DNA of 64,000 nucleotides from Photobacterium lucens (GTDB lineage: Bacteria; Pseudomonadota; Gammaproteobacteria; Enterobacterales; Vibrionaceae), in NCBI RefSeq assembly GCF_009873615.1, contig NZ_SSMG01000281.1, forward strand, positions 1 through 64,000, read 5' to 3'. The position numbers were made by a program, and so were the translations under genes. Each line of letters begins with the position of its first letter. The stretch's first letter is position 1. Shown in pieces: positions 20,881-30,381 of this stretch. The notes under the pieces were generated by a model. It saw only the letters and a list, made by a program, of their open reading frames with translations, was not told the DNA's origin and made no database searches.

Positions 20881-22407
20881 CTACACCACTTGGCTATTGA
20901 TCTGCTTTAAGAGCCTATCCATCGAACGATAACCCAATGCTTCAGCAAGATGCCCACGACCAATACTGGTTTCACCAGCTAAATCTGCAATCGTGCGTGC
21001 CACTTTAATAATCCGATGATACGCCCTAATCGATAGCCCTAGCTGATGCAGTGCGTTTTCTAAAAAAGCCGCATCTGCTTGCTGCAGTGGACAATGTTGA
21101 TCGAGCTCTCGGGTTGATAGCAACGCATTCACTTTGCCACTTCTCGCTAACATTCGCTCTCTTGCCTGATCGACCCGAGACTTAATCACGGCAGTCGTAT
21201 CGCCCCGATCACCACCTTCGGTTAATGTGCCACGAGGCAAGGCTGGGATCTCAATCGACATATCAAACCTATCAAGTAATGGTCCACTCAAACGGCTTAA
21301 ATAGCGCAATATCGCTTGAGGATTAGTACGTGTTTGATTGCCATCATAATAACCAGACGGACTCGGATTTAATGCGCCAATCAGCTGAAAGCGGGCAGGA
21401 AAGGTGGTTTTACTGCTAGCGCGAGAAATCACGATATGTCCGGACTCAAGCGGCTCCCGTAATGAATCGAGCACTTTGCGCTCAAACTCGGGCATTTCAT
21501 CTAAGAACAGTAAGCCATTGTGAGCAAGTGATATTTCTCCCGGTTTTGGCACAGAGCCACCGCCCACTAAAGCCGCCATCGAACTTGAATGGTGTGGGGT
21601 ACGAAACGGGCGTTTAAGCCAATTACCTTGATGTAATGATTGCTGAGTAAGCGAAGTAACAGCAGCGGTTTCTAACGCTTCTTCATGACTCATTGGCGGT
21701 AATAAATCACACAGTCTTGAGGCTAGCATGGTTTTGCCCGTTCCTGGCGGCCCTAGAAACAATAAGTTGTGACCGCCAGCCGCTGCTATTTCTAATGCGC
21801 GCTTTCCTTGTTGTTGACCAATGATATCTTGCATGTCTCGATCATTATGCTCATCGGTTTGATTGCGATACTCTGCAAACTGCAACTCTAATTGTTGCTG
21901 CCCACAAAGATAACCACAAACCGCCAGTAAGCTTGCTGCTGATTTATGGGTCTCTTTACCCACTAACGCCACTTGATCGCCATTACGATCAGGCACCACA
22001 AAACAACGTTTGGCTTTCAGTGCCGCCAATGCCGCTGGTAAAGCCCCTTTAACAGGGCGCAACTCACCGGAGAGTGCAAGCTCACCAATAAACTCATGAT
22101 CGCTTAGCTTATCAGACGGAATTTGCCCAGAAGCGGCGAGAATACCGAGGGCGATGGGCAGATCAAAACGTCCGCCTTCTTTCGGTAAATCAGCAGGGGC
22201 TAAGTTGACGGTAATACGCCGAGAAGGGAACTCAAAATTAGCATTAATAATCGCGCTACGAACCCGATCTTTGGCCTCTTTGACCGTGGTCTCAGGCAAT
22301 CCCACTAACGTAAAACTTGGTAGACCATTACTTAAATGTACTTCAACCGTAACTGGTGGTGCCTGCACACCTACACAGGCTCGGCTATGAACAATTGCAA
22401 GTGTCAT
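20881..22407 (-). CDS. comM: ComM/YifB family AAA+ ATPase (Mg-chelatase-like)
   Basis: ComM is a hexameric helicase that drives branch migration when foreign DNA is integrated during natural transformation in Vibrio cholerae; E. coli calls the gene yifB. I placed the start at 22407 ('MTLAIVHSRACVG'), giving 508 residues, the usual length. A 21-residue longer frame reaches 22470. A Lon-like S5 fold fills the N-terminal 170 residues. Walker A 'GPPGTGKTMLA', Walker B 'LLFLDEMPEF' and a C-terminal Mg-chelatase lid ('GRGHLAEALGYRS') follow. It is divergent from the ilv operon, as in E. coli. Confidence 0.93.
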   Translation of the reverse strand: MTLAIVHSRACVGVQAPPVTVEVHLSNGLPSFTLVGLPETTVKEAKDRVRSAIINANFEFPSRRITVNLAPADLPKEGGRFDLPIALGILAASGQIPSDKLSDHEFIGELALSGELRPVKGALPAALAALKAKRCFVVPDRNGDQVALVGKETHKSAASLLAVCGYLCGQQQLELQFAEYRNQTDEHNDRDMQDIIGQQQGKRALEIAAAGGHNLLFLGPPGTGKTMLASRLCDLLPPMSHEEALETAAVTSLTQQSLHQGNWLKRPFRTPHHSSSMAALVGGGSVPKPGEISLAHNGLLFLDEMPEFERKVLDSLREPLESGHIVISRASSKTTFPARFQLIGALNPSPSGYYDGNQTRTNPQAILRYLSRLSGPLLDRFDMSIEIPALPRGTLTEGGDRGDTTAVIKSRVDQARERMLARSGKVNALLSTRELDQHCPLQQADAAFLENALHQLGLSIRAYHRIIKVARTIADLAGETSIGRGHLAEALGYRSMDRLLKQINSQVV

Positions 22408-22593
22408 CGATACATCATCCCACAGAGATAAAAAATCATTAGTTAATGAAATATTGCTTTTGGGTTTCATAAGATGCCTGTAAATGCAGCTTGTTTGCTA
22501 AAAAAACCACACTTTTTGCTTGTCATGCGATAGATGTCTGTGTTACCACTAACATATAGCAACAAGTAGACAACAAAAGTTGGACAAATACAC

Positions 22594-22683
22594 ATGCGTT
22601 TAGCAACAACATCCCTAGTACTCATTATTAACGTCATTGTGGTGATTCTGTCACCGCAGCGGGGATTTGCTGGCGTAAAATAG
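22594..22683 (+). CDS. ilvL: ilv operon leader peptide
   Basis: This 29-residue frame begins 'MRLATTSLVLIINVIVVI' and ends with TAG at 22681. Residues 8-19 contain eleven Leu, Val or Ile out of twelve, the mark of a branched-chain attenuation leader. A strong terminator starts 20 bases past the stop, and ilvG begins downstream. Ribosome stalling at these codons when charged branched-chain tRNAs are scarce should prevent the terminator forming. The peptide differs in sequence from E. coli IlvL but has the same layout. Confidence 0.92.
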   Translation: MRLATTSLVLIINVIVVILSPQRGFAGVK

Positions 22684-22700
22684 CGCAAAGAATGCAAACA

Positions 22701-22736
22701 AAAAGCCCCCGCACTGAGAAGTTCGGGGGCTTTTTT
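22701..22736 (+). terminator. ilv attenuator
   Basis: GCCCCCG (22705-22711) pairs with CGGGGGC (22724-22730) around a 12-base loop, with flanking A-run and T-run extending the stem. It lies between ilvL and ilvG and is the regulated terminator of the operon. Confidence 0.92.
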
Positions 22737-22801
22737 CAACAAATGGATTTGAGTGAATTAATCACTTCTACACTATCTATCAAAGCAAGCAAGGAGCTGC
22801 G

Positions 22802-24448
22802 ATGACAGGGGCAGAATTAGTTGTACAAGCACTACAACAGCAGGGGATAAAAACCGTTTTTGGTTACCCTGGCGGTGCCATCATGCCAATTTATGACGCA
22901 CTATATGACGGCGGTGTTGAACACATTCTTTGTCGCCACGAACAAGGGGCGGCAATGGCAGCCATCGGCATGGCAAGATCAACACAAGATGTTGCCGTCT
23001 GTATGGCAACATCAGGTCCTGGCGCAACTAACCTTGTAACCGGTCTTGCAGATGCCTTTATGGATTCTGTACCACTGGTTGCCATCACAGGACAGGTTGC
23101 TAGCTCTCATATTGGTACTGATGCTTTCCAAGAAATGGATGTGATCGGTATGTCGTTATCGTGTACCAAACACAGCTATCTAGTAACCGATATCAACGAG
23201 CTAGCACCTACATTGGCTGAAGCCTTTGTTGTTGCAAAAGCAGGGCGTCCAGGCCCAGTTATTGTCGATATAGCAAAAGATGTGCAACTTGCACAAGCAC
23301 CTACCGAATTACTACCAGTTATTGATAGTCCTGCAATTCCGACCACAACAGCAGAAGCCATTCAAGCTGCGCAACAGCTACTCGATCAAAGTCATCGCCC
23401 TGTTCTATATGTCGGTGGCGGGGTACAAATTGCTCACGCAACAGACACTGTACGCCAGTTTTTAGCACTAAACCCAATGCCATCAGTGAGTACGCTAAAA
23501 GGCTTAGGCTCAATTGAACGTCATGATCCACACTTTCTGGGTATGCTAGGTATGCACGGTACCAAAGCGGCAAACTTAGTGGTACAAGAGGCAGACTTAT
23601 TGATCGTGGTGGGTGCGCGTTTTGACGATCGCGTAACTGGAAAACTCGATACTTTCGCTCCACACGCCAAAGTTATTCATATCGATATTGATGCGGCAGA
23701 ATTTAGCAAATTACGTCATGCTGATGCACCACTGCGTGGTGATATTAATGTCATTCTACCGCAGCTTGAACTAAGCCAAGATATCAGCCGCTGGCTCACT
23801 CACAGCGAGCATGTTCGTAAAATAGGTAAATGGCGTTACGACCATCCAGGCGATCTGATCTATGCACCACTAATGCTAAAACAGTTATCCGATATGATGC
23901 CCGACAGCAGCATGATCTCGACCGATGTTGGTCAGCATCAAATGTGGGCAGCACAGCATATTCAACCTCGAGCACCGCAAAATTACATCACTTCAGCAGG
24001 ACTTGGCACCATGGGCTTTGGCTTGCCAGCAGCGATGGGAGCAAGTGTCGCACGACCTGATGATCAATCAATTCTGATCACGGGTGATGGCTCTTTCATG
24101 ATGAACGTGCAAGAGCTAGGCACACTGAAACGCCGCAATATTCCGGTGAAAATGGTGCTTATTAATAACCAGCGTTTAGGCATGGTTCGCCAATGGCAGT
24201 CGCTGTTTTTCGATGGTCGCCACAGCGAAACAATTCTAGATGACAACCCTGATTTTGTAATGCTAGCGAAAGCTTTTGATATACCGGGTAAAACCATCAC
24301 CCGTAAAGAAGAAGTCGCACCTGCTCTTGAAGAAATGCTAGCAAGCAAAACAGCCTATTTACTGCATGTGCTAATTGATGAAGAAGAAAATGTCTGGCCG
24401 CTAGTACCACCGGGTGCGGCAAACCAAGATATGCTGGAGAATACCTAA
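22802..24448 (+). CDS. ilvG: Acetolactate synthase II large subunit
   Basis: IlvG is the thiamine diphosphate enzyme that joins two pyruvates, or pyruvate and 2-oxobutyrate, to begin valine/leucine and isoleucine synthesis. The 548-residue frame is intact, unlike the frameshifted ilvG of E. coli K-12. It has the TPP glutamate in '[10 protein letters not shown]' (near residue 47), an FAD-binding middle domain, and the TPP motif from '[14 protein letters not shown]' to 'INNQ'. GGAG lies six bases before the ATG. The stop overlaps the ilvM start, so the two subunits are made together. Confidence 0.97.
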   Translation: MTGAELVVQALQQQGIKTVFGYPGGAIMPIYDALYDGGVEHILCRHEQGAAMAAIGMARSTQDVAVCMATSGPGATNLVTGLADAFMDSVPLVAITGQVASSHIGTDAFQEMDVIGMSLSCTKHSYLVTDINELAPTLAEAFVVAKAGRPGPVIVDIAKDVQLAQAPTELLPVIDSPAIPTTTAEAIQAAQQLLDQSHRPVLYVGGGVQIAHATDTVRQFLALNPMPSVSTLKGLGSIERHDPHFLGMLGMHGTKAANLVVQEADLLIVVGARFDDRVTGKLDTFAPHAKVIHIDIDAAEFSKLRHADAPLRGDINVILPQLELSQDISRWLTHSEHVRKIGKWRYDHPGDLIYAPLMLKQLSDMMPDSSMISTDVGQHQMWAAQHIQPRAPQNYITSAGLGTMGFGLPAAMGASVARPDDQSILITGDGSFMMNVQELGTLKRRNIPVKMVLINNQRLGMVRQWQSLFFDGRHSETILDDNPDFVMLAKAFDIPGKTITRKEEVAPALEEMLASKTAYLLHVLIDEEENVWPLVPPGAANQDMLENT

Positions 24449-24696
24449 TGGAACGATTTTTACTCAACATTACGGCAAACGATAAGCCAGTATTACTTGA
24501 GCGTATCTTACGTGTGATCCGCCACCGTGGCTTTATTATCAAAAAAGTCGATGCCACGCAAAATCATCACAGCAAGATAGCCAGAATCGAAATTATCGTC
24601 GATAGTGATCGTCCAATCACAACGCTTATCAACCAAATTGAAAAACTGTGGGATGTTATTGAAGTCGAAACATCAAACCTACAGTTACAGGATTAA
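24448..24696 (+). CDS. ilvM: Acetolactate synthase II regulatory subunit
   Basis: IlvM is the small ACT-domain subunit that binds and activates IlvG. The 82-residue protein keeps the ACT pattern: 'FLLNITANDKPVLLERILRV' at the start and 'VDATQNHHSKIARIEIIVDS' in the middle. Isozyme II is largely insensitive to valine in other enteric species, but this has not been shown here. The ATG overlaps the ilvG stop by one base. Confidence 0.95.
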   Translation: MERFLLNITANDKPVLLERILRVIRHRGFIIKKVDATQNHHSKIARIEIIVDSDRPITTLINQIEKLWDVIEVETSNLQLQD

Positions 24697-24717
24697 ATTT
24701 TTAGAAGGGAATTCAAC

Positions 24718-25650
24718 ATGGCAAATACTGCAGATTATATTTGGTTTAACGGTGAAATCGTGCCTTGGGCTGATGCTAATGTTCACGTTCTAACCCATGC
24801 GATGCACTACGGCACCTCAGTTTTTGAAGGGATCCGTTGTTATAACACACCGAAAGGTCCCGCTGTTTTTCGTCATAAAGAGCACATGGATCGCTTGCTA
24901 AATTCAGCGAAGATTTACCGTTTCCCTATTCCATATAGCTGTGATGCGCTCATGGAGATCTGTCGTGAAACGATCCGTGTCAACAAGCTAGACTCTGCCT
25001 ACATTCGCCCACTAGGTTATGTTGGTAATGTAGGTCTAGGTGTGTGTCCTCCTGTTAATACTAAAATGGATCTGATCGTTGCAGCTTTCCCTTGGGGCTC
25101 TTACCTTGGTGAAGAAGCACTTGAAAATGGCGTTGATGCCATGATTTCTAGTTGGAATCGTGCCGCGCCAAATACTATTCCAACCGCAGCGAAAGCAGGT
25201 GGTAACTACCTATCTTCATTATTGGTTGGTAGTGAAGCACGTCGCCACGGTTATGCAGAAGGTATTGCGCTAAGTGTGGATGGTTACCTATCTGAAGGTG
25301 CTGGCGAGAACATTTTTGTAGTGAGTAATGGCGTACTTTCAACTCCACCAACAACGAGTGCGATCTTACCGGGGATTACCCGTGACACCATCATGATCTT
25401 AGCGAAAGAGCGTGGTTATGAAGTGCGTGAAGAAAATATTGCGCGCGAAGCCTTATACCTTGCCGATGAAATCTTCATGACAGGAACAGCTGCTGAAATC
25501 GTGCCAGTACGCAGTGTGGATCAAATCACGGTAGGCTCAGGTAAACGTGGACCTGTGACAAAAGAGCTACAAGCAGCTTACTTCGGCTTGTTTAATGGTG
25601 AAACCGAAGACAAATGGGGCTGGCTAGATTACGTCTACCCAGAGAAATAA
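24718..25650 (+). CDS. ilvE: Branched-chain amino acid aminotransferase
   Basis: IlvE is the PLP enzyme that performs the last step of valine, leucine and isoleucine synthesis, using glutamate as amino donor. The 310-residue protein is a fold-type IV transaminase. Its PLP lysine lies in 'PTAAKAGGNYLSSLL' (near residue 160), and 'LSEGAGENIFVV' and 'GITRDTI' follow. AAGGGA precedes the ATG. It is the third structural gene of ilvGMEDA, in the E. coli order. Confidence 0.97.
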   Translation: MANTADYIWFNGEIVPWADANVHVLTHAMHYGTSVFEGIRCYNTPKGPAVFRHKEHMDRLLNSAKIYRFPIPYSCDALMEICRETIRVNKLDSAYIRPLGYVGNVGLGVCPPVNTKMDLIVAAFPWGSYLGEEALENGVDAMISSWNRAAPNTIPTAAKAGGNYLSSLLVGSEARRHGYAEGIALSVDGYLSEGAGENIFVVSNGVLSTPPTTSAILPGITRDTIMILAKERGYEVREENIAREALYLADEIFMTGTAAEIVPVRSVDQITVGSGKRGPVTKELQAAYFGLFNGETEDKWGWLDYVYPEK

Positions 25651-25728
25651 TCCCGCTGCATCGCCACTCAACACATATCAAAACTGTCGCCGAAACTTGG
25701 CGGCAGTGCTCAAAAAGGATTTTCTGTT

Positions 25729-27570
25729 ATGCCTAAATACCGTTCTGCAACCACAACCCATGGCCGAAATATGGCTGGTGCTCGCGCGCTTTGGCGTGCC
25801 ACTGGCGTAAAAGATGAAGATTTCGGTAAGCCTATCATCGCTGTTGTTAACTCCTTTACCCAATTTGTTCCAGGTCACGTCCACTTAAAAGATTTAGGTC
25901 AGCTGGTTGCCAAACAAATTGAAGAAGCGGGCGGTATTGCCAAAGAGTTCAATACCATTGCTGTTGATGACGGCATTGCGATGGGTCATGGAGGTATGCT
26001 CTATTCACTGCCATCACGTGAGCTGATCTCAGATTCTGTTGAATACATGGTTAATGCCCACTGTGCCGATGCCATGGTGTGTATTTCGAACTGTGACAAA
26101 ATCACCCCGGGAATGCTAATGGCGTCAATGCGCCTTAATATTCCTGTGATTTTTGTGTCGGGTGGCCCAATGGAAGCGGGTAAAACCAAGCTGTCAGAGC
26201 AGGTGATCAAACTCGATTTGGTTGATGCGATGATCCAAGGTGCCGATCCAACAGTATCTGATGAGCAAAGTGAGCAAATCGAACGTTCAGCATGCCCAAC
26301 TTGTGGTTCATGTTCTGGGATGTTTACCGCGAACTCCATGAACTGTTTAACCGAAGCGCTTGGTTTGAGCCAACCTGGTAACGGCTCAATGCTGGCAACC
26401 CACGCTGATCGTGAGCAGCTATTTATTAATGCAGGTAAACGTATTGTTGGTCTCACTAAGCGCTACTATGAGCAAGACGATGAAACCGTCTTACCTCGCA
26501 ATATTGCCAATAAAAAAGCCTTTGAAAATGCGATGGCACTTGATATCGCAATGGGTGGTTCAACGAATACCGTTTTGCACCTATTAGCTGCTGCACAAGA
26601 GGGCGAGGTCGACTTCACCATGGCAGATATCGATCGCATGTCACGCCGTGTGCCACACCTATGTAAAGTGGCGCCATCTACCCAGAAATATCACATGGAA
26701 GACGTGCACCGTGCTGGCGGTGTTTACAGTATTCTTGGTGAGTTGGATCGTGCCGGCTTATTCCATAGCGACTGTCACAACGTGCTAGGTGAAACCTTTG
26801 CCGAAAGTTTCCGCCAATACGACATCAAAGTGACCGATTCAGAAGCAGTGAAAACTTTCTTCCGCGCCGGCCCTGCTGGCATTCGTACCACACAAGCATT
26901 CTCACAAGATTGCCGCTGGGAAACCCTTGATGATGATCGCGAAAACGGCTGTATTCGTAGTAAAGAGTTTGCCTTTAGCCAAGATGGTGGTCTTGCCGTG
27001 CTTTCAGGCAACATGGCGCTAGATGGCTGTATCGTTAAAACCGCTGGGGTTGATGAAAGCTGTTTAACCTTTACTGGCCCTGCGATTGTCTTTGAAAGCC
27101 AAGAGACGGCAGTAGAAGGCATCCTTGGTGGCAAAGTTAAAGCTGGCGATGTGGTAGTGATTCGTTACGAAGGGCCAAAAGGCGGTCCGGGCATGCAAGA
27201 GATGCTCTACCCAACCACTTACTTAAAATCTATGGGCTTAGGTAAAGAATGTGCCTTGATCACTGATGGTCGATTCTCTGGCGGTACTAGCGGTCTTTCC
27301 ATTGGTCACGTTTCACCAGAAGCGGCAAATGGCGGCACCATAGGCTTAATTGAAAATGGCGATATCATCGCAATTGATATTCCAAACCGTAGCATTGAGC
27401 TCAACGTTGATGAAGCAACTCTAGCTGCACGTCGTGAAGCAACAGAGCAACGCGGTTGGAAGCCAGTCGATCGTGAACGTCAGGTATCTTTTGCCCTTAA
27501 GGCTTATGCCAACTTAGCGACCAGTGCCGATAAAGGCGCTGTTCGCGATAAGTCTAAACTAGAAGGATAA
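25729..27570 (+). CDS. ilvD: Dihydroxy-acid dehydratase
   Basis: IlvD dehydrates 2,3-dihydroxy-isovalerate and -methylvalerate to the 2-oxo acids that IlvE uses. The 613-residue protein has the three cluster-ligand regions of the IlvD/Edd family ('[12 protein letters not shown]', '[19 protein letters not shown]', and a Cys in the N-terminal domain). '[24 protein letters not shown]' is the C-terminal signature. A 78-base gap after ilvE contains a stem (CTGTCGCC/GGCGGCAG, 25685-25707) without a U-run, which is more likely an mRNA stability element than a terminator. Confidence 0.97.
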   Translation: MPKYRSATTTHGRNMAGARALWRATGVKDEDFGKPIIAVVNSFTQFVPGHVHLKDLGQLVAKQIEEAGGIAKEFNTIAVDDGIAMGHGGMLYSLPSRELISDSVEYMVNAHCADAMVCISNCDKITPGMLMASMRLNIPVIFVSGGPMEAGKTKLSEQVIKLDLVDAMIQGADPTVSDEQSEQIERSACPTCGSCSGMFTANSMNCLTEALGLSQPGNGSMLATHADREQLFINAGKRIVGLTKRYYEQDDETVLPRNIANKKAFENAMALDIAMGGSTNTVLHLLAAAQEGEVDFTMADIDRMSRRVPHLCKVAPSTQKYHMEDVHRAGGVYSILGELDRAGLFHSDCHNVLGETFAESFRQYDIKVTDSEAVKTFFRAGPAGIRTTQAFSQDCRWETLDDDRENGCIRSKEFAFSQDGGLAVLSGNMALDGCIVKTAGVDESCLTFTGPAIVFESQETAVEGILGGKVKAGDVVVIRYEGPKGGPGMQEMLYPTTYLKSMGLGKECALITDGRFSGGTSGLSIGHVSPEAANGGTIGLIENGDIIAIDIPNRSIELNVDEATLAARREATEQRGWKPVDRERQVSFALKAYANLATSADKGAVRDKSKLEG

Positions 27571-27575
27571 TCATC

Positions 27576-29129
27576 ATGAGCGAAGTGAAACAGGCCACGG
27601 ATGAAGTGCTACTTAGCGGAGCCGACTATCTTCGCAATATCCTTCGAGCGCCAGTCTATGAGGTGGCGCAAGTCACCCCATTGCAAAATATGTCTCGTCT
27701 GAGCGCAAGGATAGCGAATCAGATCCAACTAAAACGAGAAGATCGCCAGCCGGTTCACTCATTTAAGTTACGTGGCGCTTATAACATGATGTCGCAACTC
27801 ACCGAGTCGCAAAAAGCCGCAGGTGTTATTGCTGCATCAGCAGGTAATCATGCACAAGGTTTAGCTTTATCAAGCCAGCAACTTGGCGTTAAAGCGACGA
27901 TTGTGATGCCACGCACCACACCGGATATCAAAGTTGATGCGGTGCGCAGTTTTGGTGGGCATGTGGTGCTGCATGGCAGTAACTTTGATGAAGCTAAGGG
28001 CTATGCCGAACAACTTGCAGAGCAACATGGTTATACCTTTATTCCGCCTTTCGATCACCCATCGGTGATTGCAGGACAAGGTACCATCGGTATTGAGTTA
28101 GTACAGCAAAATGGTCATCTCGATTGTGTTTTTGTACCTGTTGGTGGCGGCGGCTTAGCGGCAGGCGTTGCCGTGCTTTTAAAACAACTCTTACCTGAAA
28201 TTAAAGTGGTTGGGGTCGAAGCTGAAGATTCAGCCTGTTTAAAAGCAGCGCTTGATGCAGGCCAACCCGTCACATTAGATCAAGTCGGCATGTTTGCTGA
28301 TGGTGTGGCAGTAAAACGTATTGGTAGCGAAACCTTCCGTTTATGTCAGCAATACCTTGATGATGTGGTGACAGTAAGCAGTGATGAAATTTGCTCAGCA
28401 GTGAAAGATATCTTTGAAGATACCCGAGCGATAGCTGAGCCTTCCGGAGCCTTATCATTAGCAGGTCTTAAAAAGTACGTAGAATTGCATCAACTCAAAG
28501 ATCAGCAACTCGCGGCGATTTTATCAGGCGCAAACCTTAACTTTCATGGTTTACGTTATGTGTCTGAGCGTTGTGAGCTGGGTGAAAAACGAGAAGGGCT
28601 GTTAGCCGTCACTATTCCTGAACGTCCTGGCGCTTTTCTTGATTTCTGCCACCTTATTGGTGGACGTGCTGTTACTGAATTTAACTACCGTTATAACGAT
28701 GATTCATTGGCAAATGTGTTTGTTGGTGTGCGTTTAATGCAAGGTCAAGAAGAGCTTGATGGCATCATCCAAGATCTACGAAAGGGCGGCTATCCGGTAG
28801 TCGATCTGTCCGATGATGAAATGGCGAAAGTACACGTTCGCTATATGATTGGAGGGCGACCATCAAAACCATTAAAAGAACGTTTATACAGCTTTGAATT
28901 CCCAGAATACCCAGGCGCGCTTATTCGCTTCTTAAAAACATTAGGTACCCGCTGGAATATCAGCTTGTTTAACTACCGCAATCACGGTGCTGATTATGGT
29001 CGTGTGCTTTGTGGATTTGAATTAGAAGATAAAGATTTACTGTCTTTCACCAGTCATTTACGAGAGTTGGGCTACCACTGGAAAGATGAAACAGAAAATC
29101 CAGCTTATAAGTTTTTCTTAGCACAATAA
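27576..29129 (+). CDS. ilvA: Threonine deaminase (biosynthetic)
   Basis: IlvA turns threonine into 2-oxobutyrate, the committed step of isoleucine synthesis, and is inhibited by isoleucine. The 517-residue protein has a PLP catalytic domain with the lysine in 'HSFKLRGAYNMM' (near residue 65) and the phosphate loop 'GGGGLAAG'. Two ACT-like regulatory domains follow ('LLAVTIPERPGAFLDFC' and 'LYSFEFPEYPGALIRFL'). The two regulatory repeats mark the anabolic rather than the catabolic (TdcB) form. It starts five bases after ilvD. Confidence 0.97.
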   Translation: MSEVKQATDEVLLSGADYLRNILRAPVYEVAQVTPLQNMSRLSARIANQIQLKREDRQPVHSFKLRGAYNMMSQLTESQKAAGVIAASAGNHAQGLALSSQQLGVKATIVMPRTTPDIKVDAVRSFGGHVVLHGSNFDEAKGYAEQLAEQHGYTFIPPFDHPSVIAGQGTIGIELVQQNGHLDCVFVPVGGGGLAAGVAVLLKQLLPEIKVVGVEAEDSACLKAALDAGQPVTLDQVGMFADGVAVKRIGSETFRLCQQYLDDVVTVSSDEICSAVKDIFEDTRAIAEPSGALSLAGLKKYVELHQLKDQQLAAILSGANLNFHGLRYVSERCELGEKREGLLAVTIPERPGAFLDFCHLIGGRAVTEFNYRYNDDSLANVFVGVRLMQGQEELDGIIQDLRKGGYPVVDLSDDEMAKVHVRYMIGGRPSKPLKERLYSFEFPEYPGALIRFLKTLGTRWNISLFNYRNHGADYGRVLCGFELEDKDLLSFTSHLRELGYHWKDETENPAYKFFLAQ

Positions 29130-29150
29130 AAACTCTAAGCCTTTAAATAA

Positions 29151-29180
29151 AAAAAGCAGCGAATGCTGCTTTTTATTTTT
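29151..29180. terminator. Bidirectional terminator between ilvA and an XRE gene
   Basis: AAAAAGCAGC (29151-29160) pairs with GCTGCTTTTT (29165-29174) around GAAT. A-rich and T-rich flanks let it end both ilvA and the convergent regulator gene. Confidence 0.85.
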
Positions 29181-29201
29181 TCATTTATAGACACTAAATT
29201 A

Positions 29202-29594
29202 TTAATGTTTATCAAGTGCATATTCAAGGCAAGATGAGATCAAATTGATATTTTGCTCTACCATCTTATAACGCAATGGAGAAGGCATTTGCGCATACAG
29301 CATCGATAAACGGTTAATATCACCGTACTCGGGATTACCGTCATCATAAAGAAACCAACTCAGCGACCGTCCGGTGATCTTAGCTATATTTAATAACATC
29401 AACACTCTTGGCTCAGTTTTACCTGATTCTAGATCTAGGTACGTCTGACGAGCCACACCAAGCTGCTTCGCCATAGCTACTTGGGTGATCCCTTTCCACT
29501 CTCGCGCTTCACGAATTTTCAGCGCCAATTGTGCCATTTGCTGGTCGGTATTATTTATCTTATTAGTAGGGGGTACGTCGCTCATAATAGACAT
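29202..29594 (-). CDS. XRE-family helix-turn-helix regulator, copy 1
   Basis: The protein of about 130 residues has an N-terminal HTH_3 domain ('REAREWKGITQVAMAKQLGV', 'ARQTYLDLESGKTEPRVLML', residues about 31-75) and a short helical C-terminal tail. Its HTH is nearly identical to that of the next gene at 29759-30136, including the shared 'EAREWKG', 'ARQTYLDLE' and 'GKTEP'. The start is uncertain: ATG at 29594 or 29585, or TTG at 29597, and none has a good ribosome site. Function and targets are unknown. Confidence 0.75.
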   Translation of the reverse strand: MSIMSDVPPTNKINNTDQQMAQLALKIREAREWKGITQVAMAKQLGVARQTYLDLESGKTEPRVLMLLNIAKITGRSLSWFLYDDGNPEYGDINRLSMLYAQMPSPLRYKMVEQNINLISSCLEYALDKH

Positions 29595-29758
29595 CAATAC
29601 CGTATTAAATCTAAGGAATTTCCTACGTTATTCTTCACCCCAAAATATGTCTATGGTCATCAATGTAAAAGTGTGACCAGCCATCATCAGTGCAAACAAA
29701 ATAAGGCAATTAAAATCCACAAATGAACAGTAAATAAGACACTAAAATCGATGATAAT

Positions 29759-30136
29759 TTATTTATTTTTATGTGTCAGTGCACGTGTGTACTCCGCCAT
29801 AAAACTGGCGAGATTAATACATTGCTGCAAAATAATATGGCGAGCAGAGTGAGGCAAGCGGCTGAAAAATTGTAATAGTCGATCGATCTCTTCTTTATAT
29901 TCGCTTTCTAATATCTCTATTCCTTCATCACCATAAACAAACCATGTCAGTGGACGCTCTGTAATTTCCGATATTTCAGAAAGTAGACGCACTTTAGGCT
30001 CAGTTTTTCCCGTTTCCAAATCAAGATAGGTTTGACGCGCAACTTTTAATTGCTGAGCCATATGCACTTGAGTCAAACCTTTCCACTCTCTTGCTTCTTT
30101 GATCCGTGCAGCAATTTGGGTCTTAGGCTCTGTCAT
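29759..30136 (-). CDS. XRE-family helix-turn-helix regulator, copy 2
   Basis: This 125-residue protein has an HTH_3 domain (about 8-62) and a C-terminal helical region that aligns with that of copy 1 ('PLTWFVYGDEG' against 'SLSWFLYDDGN'). A strong ribosome site (GGAGGAGA) precedes its ATG, unlike copy 1. It is upstream of copy 1 on the same strand, 164 bases apart with no terminator between them, so both may share a transcript. The position between ilvA and glmS is not one I know from other vibrios. The HTH type is common to phage-like and chromosomal repressors; no phage genes are nearby. Confidence 0.8.
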   Translation of the reverse strand: MTEPKTQIAARIKEAREWKGLTQVHMAQQLKVARQTYLDLETGKTEPKVRLLSEISEITERPLTWFVYGDEGIEILESEYKEEIDRLLQFFSRLPHSARHIILQQCINLASFMAEYTRALTHKNK

Positions 30137-30285
30137 GCTTCTCCTCCAATCACACTGCGAAGAATATTATGCTTATTGCAGCTTTGCAGATGACGAGCCA
30201 ATTTGTCAGTTTTTTTTATACTTTAAAAACAAACAGATAAGATAGGAGTAGAAGATTATTCTTAATTTGAATTGCACATCGTATG

Positions 30286-30309
30286 GAAATACAGACATTT
30301 TTGTATTTC
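30286..30309. promoter_or_regulatory. Inverted repeat upstream of XRE copy 2
   Basis: GAAATACA (30286-30293) and TGTATTTC (30302-30309) are perfect 8-bp arms separated by 8 bases, a full helical turn and a half apart centre to centre. It lies 150 bases upstream of the XRE copy 2 start, where an autoregulatory operator could be. Function is inferred. Confidence 0.4.
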
Positions 30310-30338
30310 GCAACAAAACGATTAGGCGTAAAAAATAG

Positions 30339-30362
30339 AAAAGACGCATTGCTGCGTCTTTT
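30339..30362 (-). terminator. Intrinsic terminator after glmS
   Basis: AAAAGACGCA (30339-30348) and TGCGTCTTTT (30353-30362) form a perfect 10-bp stem around a 4-base loop. The minus-strand transcript then reads CTATTTTTTAC. Confidence 0.85.
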
Positions 30363-30381
30363 CAATGATGGTCAATTTTAA

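Noticed and set aside
25685-25707. Stem between ilvE and ilvD as a terminator
   Set aside because: The stem is followed by AGTGCTC and not by a T-run; ilvD must be transcribed with the operon.
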